DNA of 64,000 bases, from contig NZ_WHKF01000002.1 of the NCBI RefSeq assembly GCF_009295825.1, forward strand, positions 868,001 through 932,000, written 5' to 3'. This document shows positions 55,944 to 64,000 of this stretch, piece after piece. Numbering within the stretch: position 1 is the stretch's first letter; the number at the start of each line of letters is the position of its first letter. Origin of the DNA: Marinifilum sp. N1E240 (GTDB lineage Bacteria > Bacteroidota > Bacteroidia > Bacteroidales > Marinifilaceae). Position numbers and translations under genes: made by a program. The notes under the pieces are model-generated. The model searched no databases and was not told the origin of the DNA. It saw nothing but the letters and a program-made list of their open reading frames with translations.

Positions 55944-57746
55944 ATGAAACTCAACTTTTACTCTGAACGCATAAAGAAATTCCAGAAAGAAGTTCTTCAG
56001 TTGCAAAAAACAAATAAAACACTATCTGCATTTCGCCTTTTAAGTGCAATCTCTGCCTTTGTTTTATTCTATGTTATTTTACCCTATTCCATGCTTTTGG
56101 CTAGTCTCACAGCCTTGGCATTAATTGCCTCCTTAGTTTATTTCGTTAGACGATATGGTAGAAATGATAAAAGAATCAAAAAATTAAAGGGATTAATTGA
56201 GATCAATGAAAATGAAATTTCATGCCTAAAAACCAGACACAGCAAATTATTTTACAATGGAGAAGAATATCTGAAAGCAAACCATGCCTATGCTTCAGAT
56301 TTGGATGTTTACGGAGCTCACTCCTTATTTCAATTGATTAACCGATGCGTAAGTAAAATTGGGAATGATACTCTTGGAATGTGGCTTAATCAACCGGCAG
56401 ACAATAAAGAAATTGAATCGAGACAGAAAGCTGTTAAAGAGTTAAACGATAAAATTGACTGGAGACAAGATATCATTCAATATGGATTGTCTAAAAAGTT
56501 AAAGAATGATGATCCTGACTTCGTGAGTAATTGGGGAAAACAAGATTCTCCCTTTCATGGCAATAAAATTTTATTTGCCGTCATAAGTATACTACCTATA
56601 TTTTCCCTGGCTGCCTTAATCTATTCCTTTATAGGATCTACAATACCTATCCTGGTGCTTTTAATGGTGAGCATTACAATACATTACCGAAACTTTAGGA
56701 ATGTAGGAAAAGCGCACAACAACACTTCCAAAAGAGCCGATATGCTTAAAATTTATGCTCAAATCATTCACAATTTCGAGAAAAATGACTGGGAATCGGA
56801 AAAACTATCAGGTTTAAAGAAAAAATTGGAAAGTAGAGATCTACGTGCCTCTAAAAAGATAAGAAGACTCTCTAAACTAATCGAACTTCTGGATCAGCGA
56901 TACAATATGCTGGTACAGATCATTTTTAATGCCCTTTTCTTCTACGAGCTACATTTATTGTACAGAATTGACAAATGGAAGGTAAACTATGGACATGAAA
57001 TTAGAAACTGGTTTGATACTATCGGAGAAATTGAGGCTCTATCTAGCTTTGCCAATCTAAGTTATAATCATCCGGATTGGACATTCCCTAAGATAACTTC
57101 TGAGCATTTTAAGTTGGACATGCAGGATACAGGACATCCAATGATAGATGAGAAAGTGCGAGTGAACAATGATTACCAACTAAACGGACCTGGTGTGATT
57201 CATATTGTTACTGGTTCAAATATGGCTGGGAAAAGTACATTTCTAAGAACCATTGGTGTCAATGTGGTTTTGGCTCTTTCCGGTGCTCCTGTTTGTGCGA
57301 AATCTATGCTCACTTCTAATGTTGAGGTAAATACTTCAATGAGAATTAAGGATTCTATTGAAGAAAACGAATCTTCTTTTTACGCTGAACTGAAAAGAAT
57401 ACAGCAGGTTATCGAAAAAGTAAACAAACAGGAAAATACACTCTTACTTTTGGATGAAATTTTAAGAGGAACCAATTCAAAAGACAAACACACCGGTTCT
57501 AAAGCCTTAATCAAGCAATTGGTAAAATACAATGCAGTTGGATTGGTAGCCACTCACGATTTGGAGTTGTCAATATTGGAAAATGAATTGCCAGGACAGG
57601 TAGAAAACAGATTCTTCGATATTAAAATTGATGGAGAAGAACTGTATTTCGATTATAAGGTTCAAAATGGTTTCTGCAAAACCTTTAATGCTCCTATTTT
57701 AATGAAGAAAATGGGTATTGAAATGGAAATTCTAAACAAAGCATAA
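55944..57746 (+). CDS. Membrane-anchored MutS-related ATPase
   Basis: A 600-residue protein with a C-terminal MutS-type ATPase: Walker A GSNMAGKST (424-432), LLLDEILRGTNS with Walker B, and the DKHTGSKALIK and VATHDLELS segments. Residues about 100-420 hold a MutS core/lever-like helical region. Two hydrophobic pairs, about 24-70 (ISAFVLFYVILPYSMLL) and 210-245 (ILFAVISILPIFSLAAL), look like membrane spans. The mismatch-recognition domain I with its Phe-x-Glu motif is absent. It is therefore not a canonical mismatch-repair MutS, and its role is unknown. Confidence 0.88.
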   Translation: MKLNFYSERIKKFQKEVLQLQKTNKTLSAFRLLSAISAFVLFYVILPYSMLLASLTALALIASLVYFVRRYGRNDKRIKKLKGLIEINENEISCLKTRHSKLFYNGEEYLKANHAYASDLDVYGAHSLFQLINRCVSKIGNDTLGMWLNQPADNKEIESRQKAVKELNDKIDWRQDIIQYGLSKKLKNDDPDFVSNWGKQDSPFHGNKILFAVISILPIFSLAALIYSFIGSTIPILVLLMVSITIHYRNFRNVGKAHNNTSKRADMLKIYAQIIHNFEKNDWESEKLSGLKKKLESRDLRASKKIRRLSKLIELLDQRYNMLVQIIFNALFFYELHLLYRIDKWKVNYGHEIRNWFDTIGEIEALSSFANLSYNHPDWTFPKITSEHFKLDMQDTGHPMIDEKVRVNNDYQLNGPGVIHIVTGSNMAGKSTFLRTIGVNVVLALSGAPVCAKSMLTSNVEVNTSMRIKDSIEENESSFYAELKRIQQVIEKVNKQENTLLLLDEILRGTNSKDKHTGSKALIKQLVKYNAVGLVATHDLELSILENELPGQVENRFFDIKIDGEELYFDYKVQNGFCKTFNAPILMKKMGIEMEILNKA

Positions 57747-57749
57747 ATA

Positions 57750-57791
57750 AATAGTAAACTCCGTTATTATCAAATAACGGAGTTTACTATT
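57750..57791. terminator. Bidirectional terminator between converging genes
   Basis: Nineteen-base perfect stem beginning AATAGTAAACTCCGTTATT with a 4-base loop, ending just before the minus-strand stop codon. Confidence 0.92.
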
Positions 57792-57794
57792 ATC

Positions 57795-58244
57795 TTAAAA
57801 TTCTTCAATCTTAATGTTTGGATCAAACTCTAAAGCAACAGAAGAATAAGAGCCAATATCATCACCTTTTCTATCTCCCCAGAAGGTGTAGTTTTTTACA
57901 ACTCCATCCTTCATAGCCACAACTCTACTATCATGAGTTCCGCCCATATCAATTGCATAATGACTTTCTGTACTTCCAACAATTCGAAGAATCGGCTTGT
58001 CATTTCGATACACTTCCTTATCGATATAGCCAAATCCAGTTGACCAATCAGATTTAGTCTCTTGAATAAACACATTCATTCTTGCTCGAATGGTATACTC
58101 ATCTGGATAAATAATCACATTCACCATTATTTTTGGACCATGTCCATCCAATTCACGATCACCACCACCAACAAACTCTGGATAAAATCTTTCTAAATTG
58201 TTTAACTGAATCGTCTTGATTTCATTTTTTACTGCTTGTTCCAT
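57795..58244 (-). CDS. Conserved protein of unknown function
   Basis: A 149-residue soluble, beta-rich protein with no signal peptide. Charged loops recur (GGGDRELDGHGPK, GGTHDSRVV, GDRKGDDIGS), giving a ligand- or metal-binding look, but no family is recognised. It follows a strong shared terminator and has its own upstream region of about 180 bp. Function unknown. Confidence 0.75.
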   Translation of the reverse strand: MEQAVKNEIKTIQLNNLERFYPEFVGGGDRELDGHGPKIMVNVIIYPDEYTIRARMNVFIQETKSDWSTGFGYIDKEVYRNDKPILRIVGSTESHYAIDMGGTHDSRVVAMKDGVVKNYTFWGDRKGDDIGSYSSVALEFDPNIKIEEF

Positions 58245-58427
58245 AATGTAAATTTTAATAGTTTATGTTCTGATAAAATCAGATTTACAAAATGAATATG
58301 AACAATATTATTGTTAGATCAATTTAAAATGAGTGAGCAGCTTATTTTTATTCGTGAAATGCTTGATATTTTTAGTAAATGAAATCAGATAGAAATTATT
58401 ATTAAGAATATGAACTATCTATTTCAA

Positions 58428-60266
58428 CTACTTTACTTTGTTTTCAATTCTCACTTTCAACTCTTCAAGACAAGTATAAATTTCAGGATACAATCTTTTA
58501 TTTCTATCTCCTCTCTCCTTATGATACAGCCAGGCATTAATTAAATCGAGAGTAGATGCGCCTTGGTAATTCAGCACCTTAAAATCAATCCTATTGATAT
58601 CCGATGTCAATACCTTTAAGCAAAAATAAGCTTCCTTTTTAGAGCGAGAACGCAGGTATTTAAGGTTTTGTATCATTTGCATTAAAGGAGTGTTACCAAA
58701 AGAATTTTGGCTGTTTATATTGGTGTTCGGATTACTTAGTAATGTTTTTACCAAAACCGTTGCATAATCATCAAGCGCATAATGTAAAGCTGTTGCACCA
58801 TTACAGTCAGGTAGATTTATATTAATGCCGGGTGTTTGCATTAATTGTTTAATTAATTCTGCTTTTAATATCAAATTCGATTGAATTTCTTCATCAGAAT
58901 AGCCATAGGGTCTGCTCTTTGAATAACACAGATAGCCTAAAGGTGTTCTTGCCACTTGATATTCAATAACATTCGGATTTGCATTGTAATCGAAGCATAA
59001 TTTGATGTTTTCTTTATAAAAATCAACATCGTTTATAGTAGCATTAAAGCCAATTCTATTTATAAATTGCGATAATTCCTGCGATGCTCCGTAATTGTAC
59101 TCTTCAGCAGACTTTAACCTGTTAACCGTCTTTGTATTCTCGTTTTCTAACCAGTTTATTTTACTTGCATAATCAAAAGCAGTAAAATTTACATTGTTTA
59201 GGCTATTCAATTGAAAATCTTCTCGTGCTAGAAACAAACCAATGATCTCCATACCTCTGGCATTTATTTTATTAACGCCAATATTTCCACTCATTAAATA
59301 TTGCTGCAATGGGTTATTGTTATAATAATAGTTTCGGATGTTTACATCGCACTTCCTATTGGTCAACAAAGTTTTTATCAATTCAATCGGATGCTCTACA
59401 TATCTATTATTCTTTTCCGTATAATGCATATCTAATGCATAATGCAAGGCTGTATTTCCCTTTGCATCCTGAATGTTAAGGTTGGTAGGTTCCAACGAAA
59501 GAGCTTCTCGTAAAAGTGTTAACTTTTGTTTGTTGCTGATATCCTGCCACTGTTTACGCAAAAACAACCTATGCAAAGGAGTTTGACCCAGTGAATCCTG
59601 TCTATTCCAATATGAAACAGTCCATCCTTTATAGTTCTCTTTAACGCGAATGGTAAGTCTTTTGTACTCGCCCTGTTCTGCAATTCTATTGTTATTTCTA
59701 TCAGAAAATAGTAGTAAATAGAATTCGCATACTTGTATTTCGGACATGGTAGTAAAATGCCCCATAAAATTTAAGGAGTCAATTTCGAATTCCAACTTAT
59801 GCATATCACCAGATAAAGCTATTGAATTTACCCTTTTACTTTCCTCATTTTGATAGTACAGATAGTGAAGAGCATTAAAATTAAATTGTAAAGACTCGTA
59901 GCCTCCATTTTTCGTTGCAGCCAATCCTGTACCTGGTTTAAAACAATCTAGTGAGTCGATTGTCATCCCATTTTTCATTTCAGGAATCTGCGATGCATCA
60001 TAAAAAGCTATAATGCGAGTAGCGTAAAATAGTTTGTTTTCAGAATCATAGCATTTATTGTAAAAACGAAGGGCAAATTTACTTTTAGTTATTTCTATGG
60101 TGTCGCTATTGGAATGTATGGGCACTTCAATACCGTTCTGAAAAACATATACTGTACTGCAAATATCGGAGTACTTACTCTCTGATATTTTTAATGTAGA
60201 ACATGATTGCAGTAAAAAAGCAATTAGGGCAAATGTAATCAGATGTAATGAATATTTTATCTTCAT
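58428..60266 (-). CDS. Ankyrin-repeat lipoprotein
   Basis: A 612-residue lipoprotein. The ATG at 60266 gives a signal with lipobox LQSC; a longer in-frame start up to 60329 would bury it. The first half (about 20-230) is a beta-rich region without a recognised family. The second half carries ankyrin-type repeats such as QDAKGNTALHYALDMHY, NLPDCNGATALHYALDDYA and NSQNSFGNTPLMQMIQNLK, followed by further repeats to the C-terminus. The repeats likely bind a protein partner at the outer membrane or periplasm. Confidence 0.85.
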   Translation of the reverse strand: MKIKYSLHLITFALIAFLLQSCSTLKISESKYSDICSTVYVFQNGIEVPIHSNSDTIEITKSKFALRFYNKCYDSENKLFYATRIIAFYDASQIPEMKNGMTIDSLDCFKPGTGLAATKNGGYESLQFNFNALHYLYYQNEESKRVNSIALSGDMHKLEFEIDSLNFMGHFTTMSEIQVCEFYLLLFSDRNNNRIAEQGEYKRLTIRVKENYKGWTVSYWNRQDSLGQTPLHRLFLRKQWQDISNKQKLTLLREALSLEPTNLNIQDAKGNTALHYALDMHYTEKNNRYVEHPIELIKTLLTNRKCDVNIRNYYYNNNPLQQYLMSGNIGVNKINARGMEIIGLFLAREDFQLNSLNNVNFTAFDYASKINWLENENTKTVNRLKSAEEYNYGASQELSQFINRIGFNATINDVDFYKENIKLCFDYNANPNVIEYQVARTPLGYLCYSKSRPYGYSDEEIQSNLILKAELIKQLMQTPGININLPDCNGATALHYALDDYATVLVKTLLSNPNTNINSQNSFGNTPLMQMIQNLKYLRSRSKKEAYFCLKVLTSDINRIDFKVLNYQGASTLDLINAWLYHKERGDRNKRLYPEIYTCLEELKVRIENKVK

Positions 60267-60326
60267 TTTATAATTCTTCTTTTTCGTATCAAAAGTTGTA
60301 TTGGTTATTGATAATAGAATATCAAA

Positions 60327-60362
60327 CAAAAAAAATCCGAACCAAATTGGCTCAGATTTTTA
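60327..60362 (-). terminator. Terminator after lgt
   Basis: Minus-strand stem AAATCTGAGCCA / TGGTTCGGATTT with two wobble pairs, followed by a T run. Confidence 0.8.
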
Positions 60363-60383
60363 AAACGATCTCTTGATTGAGAT

Positions 60384-61184
60384 TTATGCTATTTTCTTCT
60401 TCAAATTCGTAATTACAAAGTAAGCTCCCATTAATACAAACGGAATACTTAACCATTGTCCCATATTTAAAGACATTCCTTCTTCGAATGCTTCCTGATT
60501 TTCTTTGATGAACTCGATAAAGAAACGAGCAGTGAAAATCAATACCAAAAAGGCACCGAAAATCATACCTGAACGTTGCTTCGCATCGGTTTTCCAATAC
60601 ATGAACATCAATACACCAAAAGAAAATAAGTAGCAAATTGCTTCGTACAATTGTGCTGGATGACGTGGTGCATTCGGCTCAAAAATCGAAGCCCTTACGA
60701 ATTGAAATCCCCATGAAACATCCGTTCTAATACCTACGATCTCTGAATTCATTAAATTGCCCAAGCGAATAAAACATCCTGCTAAAGCAACCGGAATCAC
60801 AACGTAATCTAGAATCCACAAGATTGATTTCTTACTTACTTTTTTAGAATAGAACCACAAAGCTGCAATAATACCAATTGCCGCACCATGTGATGCCAAT
60901 CCTCCGCGCCAAACTTTAATAATTTCGGCTGGATGCTGAGAATAGAATTCCCAACCATAAAAGAATACATGTCCTAAACGAGCTCCTACTACTGTAGCAA
61001 TCATGGTATACAAGAACAATTTATCAAGCCATTCCAGCTTAATGCCATCCTTCTTGAACATCTTTTCTACAATATAGTAGCCTAACAAAAAGCCAAGTGC
61101 GAAAAGCAATCCGTACCAACGGACAGAGAAAGAACCAATTGTAAAAATTTCAGGTTTTACATCCCAAAGGATTGATAGTAACAT
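60384..61184 (-). CDS. lgt: Prolipoprotein diacylglyceryl transferase
   Basis: A 266-residue inner-membrane enzyme that attaches diacylglycerol from phosphatidylglycerol to the lipobox Cys. Conserved: SVRWYGLLFALGFLLGY, ARLGHVFFY, WRGGLASHGAAIG and GNLMNSEIVG, plus the C-terminal HPAQLYEA and RFFIEFIKENQ. Seven membrane helices. It is the first step of lipoprotein maturation for the several lipoproteins in this window. Confidence 0.96.
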   Translation of the reverse strand: MLLSILWDVKPEIFTIGSFSVRWYGLLFALGFLLGYYIVEKMFKKDGIKLEWLDKLFLYTMIATVVGARLGHVFFYGWEFYSQHPAEIIKVWRGGLASHGAAIGIIAALWFYSKKVSKKSILWILDYVVIPVALAGCFIRLGNLMNSEIVGIRTDVSWGFQFVRASIFEPNAPRHPAQLYEAICYLFSFGVLMFMYWKTDAKQRSGMIFGAFLVLIFTARFFIEFIKENQEAFEEGMSLNMGQWLSIPFVLMGAYFVITNLKKKIA

Positions 61185-61343
61185 ATCTGTTATTTTTAAA
61201 GTTCGGTGAGTTAAAACTAAATGGATTGCCCCGATTATCAGAACAATCCATGTGAAAATAATATTAATATTTTAAATATACCAACAGAAAACAAAAACAT
61301 ACAATGTGTAGATTGTTACAAAACAATCTGAATTCTGTAAGTA

Positions 61344-61438
61344 CACCCTTTTGTCTATCGACATTTTCCCTAAAAGGGAAAAATTCTATTTGATGATCTC
61401 CCCTTCTCAGGGGAGATGTCTGACAAAACAGAGGGGTG
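61344..61438. repeat. Palindromic intergenic element, copy 2
   Basis: A 95-bp element between lgt and secA with the same outer ends (CACCC...GGGTG) and arm pattern as 14897-15008. Each arm contains a hairpin around CCCTAAAAGGG or CCCCTTCTCAGGGG. It ends 20 bp before the secA stop on the minus strand and may act as its terminator. Confidence 0.8.
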
Positions 61439-61457
61439 CTGATTCTTTTGACAATAA

Positions 61458-64000
61458 TTAAGCCGGAACACCTTTTCCGTGACACTGCTTAAACTTCTTA
61501 CCGCTTCCGCAAGGACAAGGCTCGTTACGTCCCACTTTCTGAACATTACGAACTGGTTCCGCTTTTTTAGGAGCTTCTTTTCTCCCGTCGGAACCTAACT
61601 CTTCCTTAGAAGTTTTTAGGTTACTCATATCACGCTTGCGTTCTTCTGCCTGACGAACTTCTTCAGGATCCTGCAATGGAATATGACCTTTCATTAAGCT
61701 GGCAACCACTTTCTTATTCACATCTTCAACCATTACTTTAAATAGGTTGAACGACTCAAACTTGTAAATCAAAAGTGGATCTTTTTGCTCGTATGACGCA
61801 TTCTGAACCGATTGCTTCAGGTCATCCATTTCACGCAAGTGCTCTTTCCACGAATCATCAATAGTTGCTAAAATAGAAACCTTCTCGAAAGATCTCATTA
61901 CATCTTCAGCTTCTGTTTCGTAGGCTTTCTTCAAGTGAGTAACTACATTAAACATTTTAGAACCATCGGTAAATGGAACCACAATGTTCTCGTACATTTC
62001 CGCTTTCGACTCGTAAACATTCTTGATCACCGGATATGCTTGCTTGGCAATAGCTTCTGTTTTTCTAATATATGAATCACGTACAACTTCATTGATCTTC
62101 TCAGCAATTACCTCAGGAGTTTCTTTTAAGAATTCCTCTTCAGTAACTGGAGATTCAATAGAGAAGGTACGAATCAAGTCCATTTTGAACTCTTCGAAAT
62201 CGCCACCATGATTTTCATTGGCAATTACTTCAGATACATCGTACATCATATTGGCAATATCAACCTGAATACGCTCTCCGAATAAGGCATGACGACGACG
62301 CTTGTAAATTACCTCACGCTGTGAGTTCATTACATCATCGTACTCCAATAAACGCTTACGAATACCAAAGTTATTCTCTTCCACTTTCTTCTGAGCACGC
62401 TCGATAGATTTGGTAATCATGCTATGCTGAATTACCTCACCTTCCTGAAGACCCATACGGTCCATTAACTTCACAATACGATCGGAGCTAAACAGACGCA
62501 TCAAATCATCTTCAAGAGATACAAAGAACTGAGAAGAACCTACATCTCCCTGACGACCTGCACGACCACGTAACTGACGGTCGACACGACGAGAATCGTG
62601 ACGCTCGGTACCAATAATTGCCAAACCACCTGCAGCTTTCACTTCATCAGATAATTTAATATCGGTACCACGACCAGCCATATTGGTTGCAATGGTTACG
62701 GTTCCTGCCTGACCTGCTTCAGCTACAATATCAGCCTCACGCTGGTGCAATTTCGCATTCAGTACGTTGTGTTTAATTCCGCGAATCTTAAGCATTCTAC
62801 CTAACAATTCTGAAATCTCAACTGAAGTTGTACCTACCAATACCGGACGACCAGCATTAACCAGATCAACAATCTCATCGATAACCGCAGCATATTTCTC
62901 ACGCTTTGTTTTGTACACCAAATCATCACGGTCATCACGAGCGATAGGACGGTTGGTTGGAATTACAACCACCTCTAATTTATAAATATCCCATAATTCA
63001 CCAGCTTCGGTTTCCGCAGTACCGGTCATACCCGAAAGCTTGCTATACATTCTAAAGTAGTTCTGCAAGGTAATGGTAGCGAATGTTTGAGTAGCTGCCT
63101 CAATCTTCACACTCTCCTTAGCTTCAATTGCCTGGTGTAAACCATCAGAATAACGACGACCTTCCATAATACGACCGGTCTGCTCGTCAACAATCTTCAC
63201 CTTACCATCCATCAACACATACTCTACATCTTTCTCGAATAAGGTATATGCTTTCAACAGCTGATTTACCGTGTGTACACGTTCTGTTTTAACAGAATAA
63301 GACTGGATCATCTCATCCTTTTTTCTCAATTTTTCTTCATCAGGAAGATCTGACTTTTCAATATCATTGATTTCTGTTCCAATATCCGGCAATACAAAGA
63401 ATCCTGTATCATCAGTATCAGCACTTAATAAATCAATACCTTTATCTGTTAATTCAATTGAGTTTTGTTTCTCATCAATCACAAAAAACAGCTCATCAGT
63501 AATAATGTGCATGTTTTTGTTGTTCTCCTGCATGTAGAAGTTCTCAGTCTTTAATAAGGTAGCCTTATTCCCCTGCTCACTTAAATACTTAATTAAAGGT
63601 TTCATTTTTGGTAAACCTTTAAAAGTTCTTAGCAATAGCTTCGCTCCTTCTTCGTGCTCCTTCTTATCTTCGCTATTCAATAAACGTTTTGCATCGGTAA
63701 AAATTTTCATTACCAAATCGTTCTGAGCTTTCACGATTTTCTGAATCTGAGGCTTTAAAGAATCAAACTGCTGATCATCTCCTCTTGGAATAGGACCTGA
63801 AATAATCAAAGGTGTACGAGCGTCATCAACCAATACCGAGTCAACCTCGTCGACAATTGAATAGTTGTGACGACGCTGAACCAAATCCTTAGGATTGGTA
63901 GCCATATTATCACGCAAGTAGTCGAAACCAAATTCGTTATTGGTACCAAAAGTAATATCCGAAGCATAAGCTTTTCTACGCTCGTCTGAATTTGGAGAGT
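61458..64000 (-). CDS. secA: Preprotein translocase ATPase SecA, C-terminal part
   Basis: Partial gene; the frame continues past the window end, and the codons before an internal ATG (63917) are still SecA-like ([16 protein letters not shown]). The visible 847 residues include [22 protein letters not shown], the [12 protein letters not shown]-type region, [43 protein letters not shown], the helical wing and scaffold domains, and a C-terminal zinc finger [14 protein letters not shown]. SecA drives Sec-dependent export with SecYEG. Confidence 0.97.
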   Translation of the reverse strand, partial: SPNSDERRKAYASDITFGTNNEFGFDYLRDNMATNPKDLVQRRHNYSIVDEVDSVLVDDARTPLIISGPIPRGDDQQFDSLKPQIQKIVKAQNDLVMKIFTDAKRLLNSEDKKEHEEGAKLLLRTFKGLPKMKPLIKYLSEQGNKATLLKTENFYMQENNKNMHIITDELFFVIDEKQNSIELTDKGIDLLSADTDDTGFFVLPDIGTEINDIEKSDLPDEEKLRKKDEMIQSYSVKTERVHTVNQLLKAYTLFEKDVEYVLMDGKVKIVDEQTGRIMEGRRYSDGLHQAIEAKESVKIEAATQTFATITLQNYFRMYSKLSGMTGTAETEAGELWDIYKLEVVVIPTNRPIARDDRDDLVYKTKREKYAAVIDEIVDLVNAGRPVLVGTTSVEISELLGRMLKIRGIKHNVLNAKLHQREADIVAEAGQAGTVTIATNMAGRGTDIKLSDEVKAAGGLAIIGTERHDSRRVDRQLRGRAGRQGDVGSSQFFVSLEDDLMRLFSSDRIVKLMDRMGLQEGEVIQHSMITKSIERAQKKVEENNFGIRKRLLEYDDVMNSQREVIYKRRRHALFGERIQVDIANMMYDVSEVIANENHGGDFEEFKMDLIRTFSIESPVTEEEFLKETPEVIAEKINEVVRDSYIRKTEAIAKQAYPVIKNVYESKAEMYENIVVPFTDGSKMFNVVTHLKKAYETEAEDVMRSFEKVSILATIDDSWKEHLREMDDLKQSVQNASYEQKDPLLIYKFESFNLFKVMVEDVNKKVVASLMKGHIPLQDPEEVRQAEERKRDMSNLKTSKEELGSDGRKEAPKKAEPVRNVQKVGRNEPCPCGSGKKFKQCHGKGVPA

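Noticed and set aside
1-64000. rRNA, tRNA, CRISPR arrays, prophage or complete insertion sequences
   Set aside because: None was recognised by eye; no integrase, transposase or spacer-repeat array was seen. A tRNA scan was not possible.

Overview
The window reads as a contiguous stretch of chromosome from a low-GC Bacteroidota, most likely a marine, Marinilabiliales/Marinifilaceae-like lineage (the genus is a guess). Reasons: several genes have the Bacteroidota -7 promoter box TAnnTTTG and few have a Shine-Dalgarno sequence; there is a DUF4295-L33-L28 cluster next to ftsY and rimO; the ECF sigma, anti-sigma and DUF4097 genes are arranged as in this phylum; and there are lipoproteins with an acidic run after the lipidated Cys, a Bacteroidota-type HU-like protein, and GH130 enzymes. 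No rRNA, tRNA, CRISPR array, prophage or complete insertion sequence was seen.

Layout. 0-6.8 kb: SlyD tail, a dicarboxylate/amino-acid symporter, a four-FAS1 lipoprotein, a CarH-like MerR/B12-binding regulator with an ECF sigma factor, and small conserved genes. 6.8-8.2 kb: a gene-poor AT-rich stretch rich in TGTAAC/GTTACA motifs, ending in an HTH regulator. 8.2-9.9 kb: pyrK-pyrD. 10.1-17.6 kb: a cobamide nucleotide-loop assembly operon (cobD, cbiB, cobU, a BPL_N lipoprotein, two tandem cobT paralogues, cobS, cobC). 17.7-18.1 kb: a degenerate 42-bp tandem repeat array. 18.1-23.5 kb: glucosaminidase, TPR protein, malic enzyme, TRIC channel. 23.6-27.7 kb: GH130 / GT4 / GH130 mannoside cluster. 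28.4-32.5 kb: double adenylate kinase, FIST protein and hybrid histidine kinase. 32.6-48.1 kb: housekeeping genes (gyrA, clpC, tpx, HU, rimO, ftsY, rpmG, rpmB, yitT, M3 peptidase). 48.6-58.2 kb: proBA, photolyase, a second ECF sigma/anti-sigma/DUF4097 cluster and a membrane MutS-like ATPase. 58.4-64 kb: ankyrin lipoprotein, lgt and the C-terminal part of secA.

How parts fit together. The cob operon makes and attaches the lower nucleotide loop. The MerR regulator 6 kb upstream keeps the residues used by CarH-type proteins to hold adenosylcobalamin, so cobamide supply and a possibly light-sensing cobamide-dependent switch lie close together. The two GH130 enzymes and the GT4 protein could form a mannoside synthesis/phosphorolysis loop. 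The most unusual items are the tandem cobT pair with a GATase-like lipoprotein in the same operon, the 42-bp repeat array, a three-copy 15-bp repeat upstream of the HU-like gene, the fused double adenylate kinase whose second half has lost several conserved residues, and a family of ~100-bp palindromic intergenic elements present twice.
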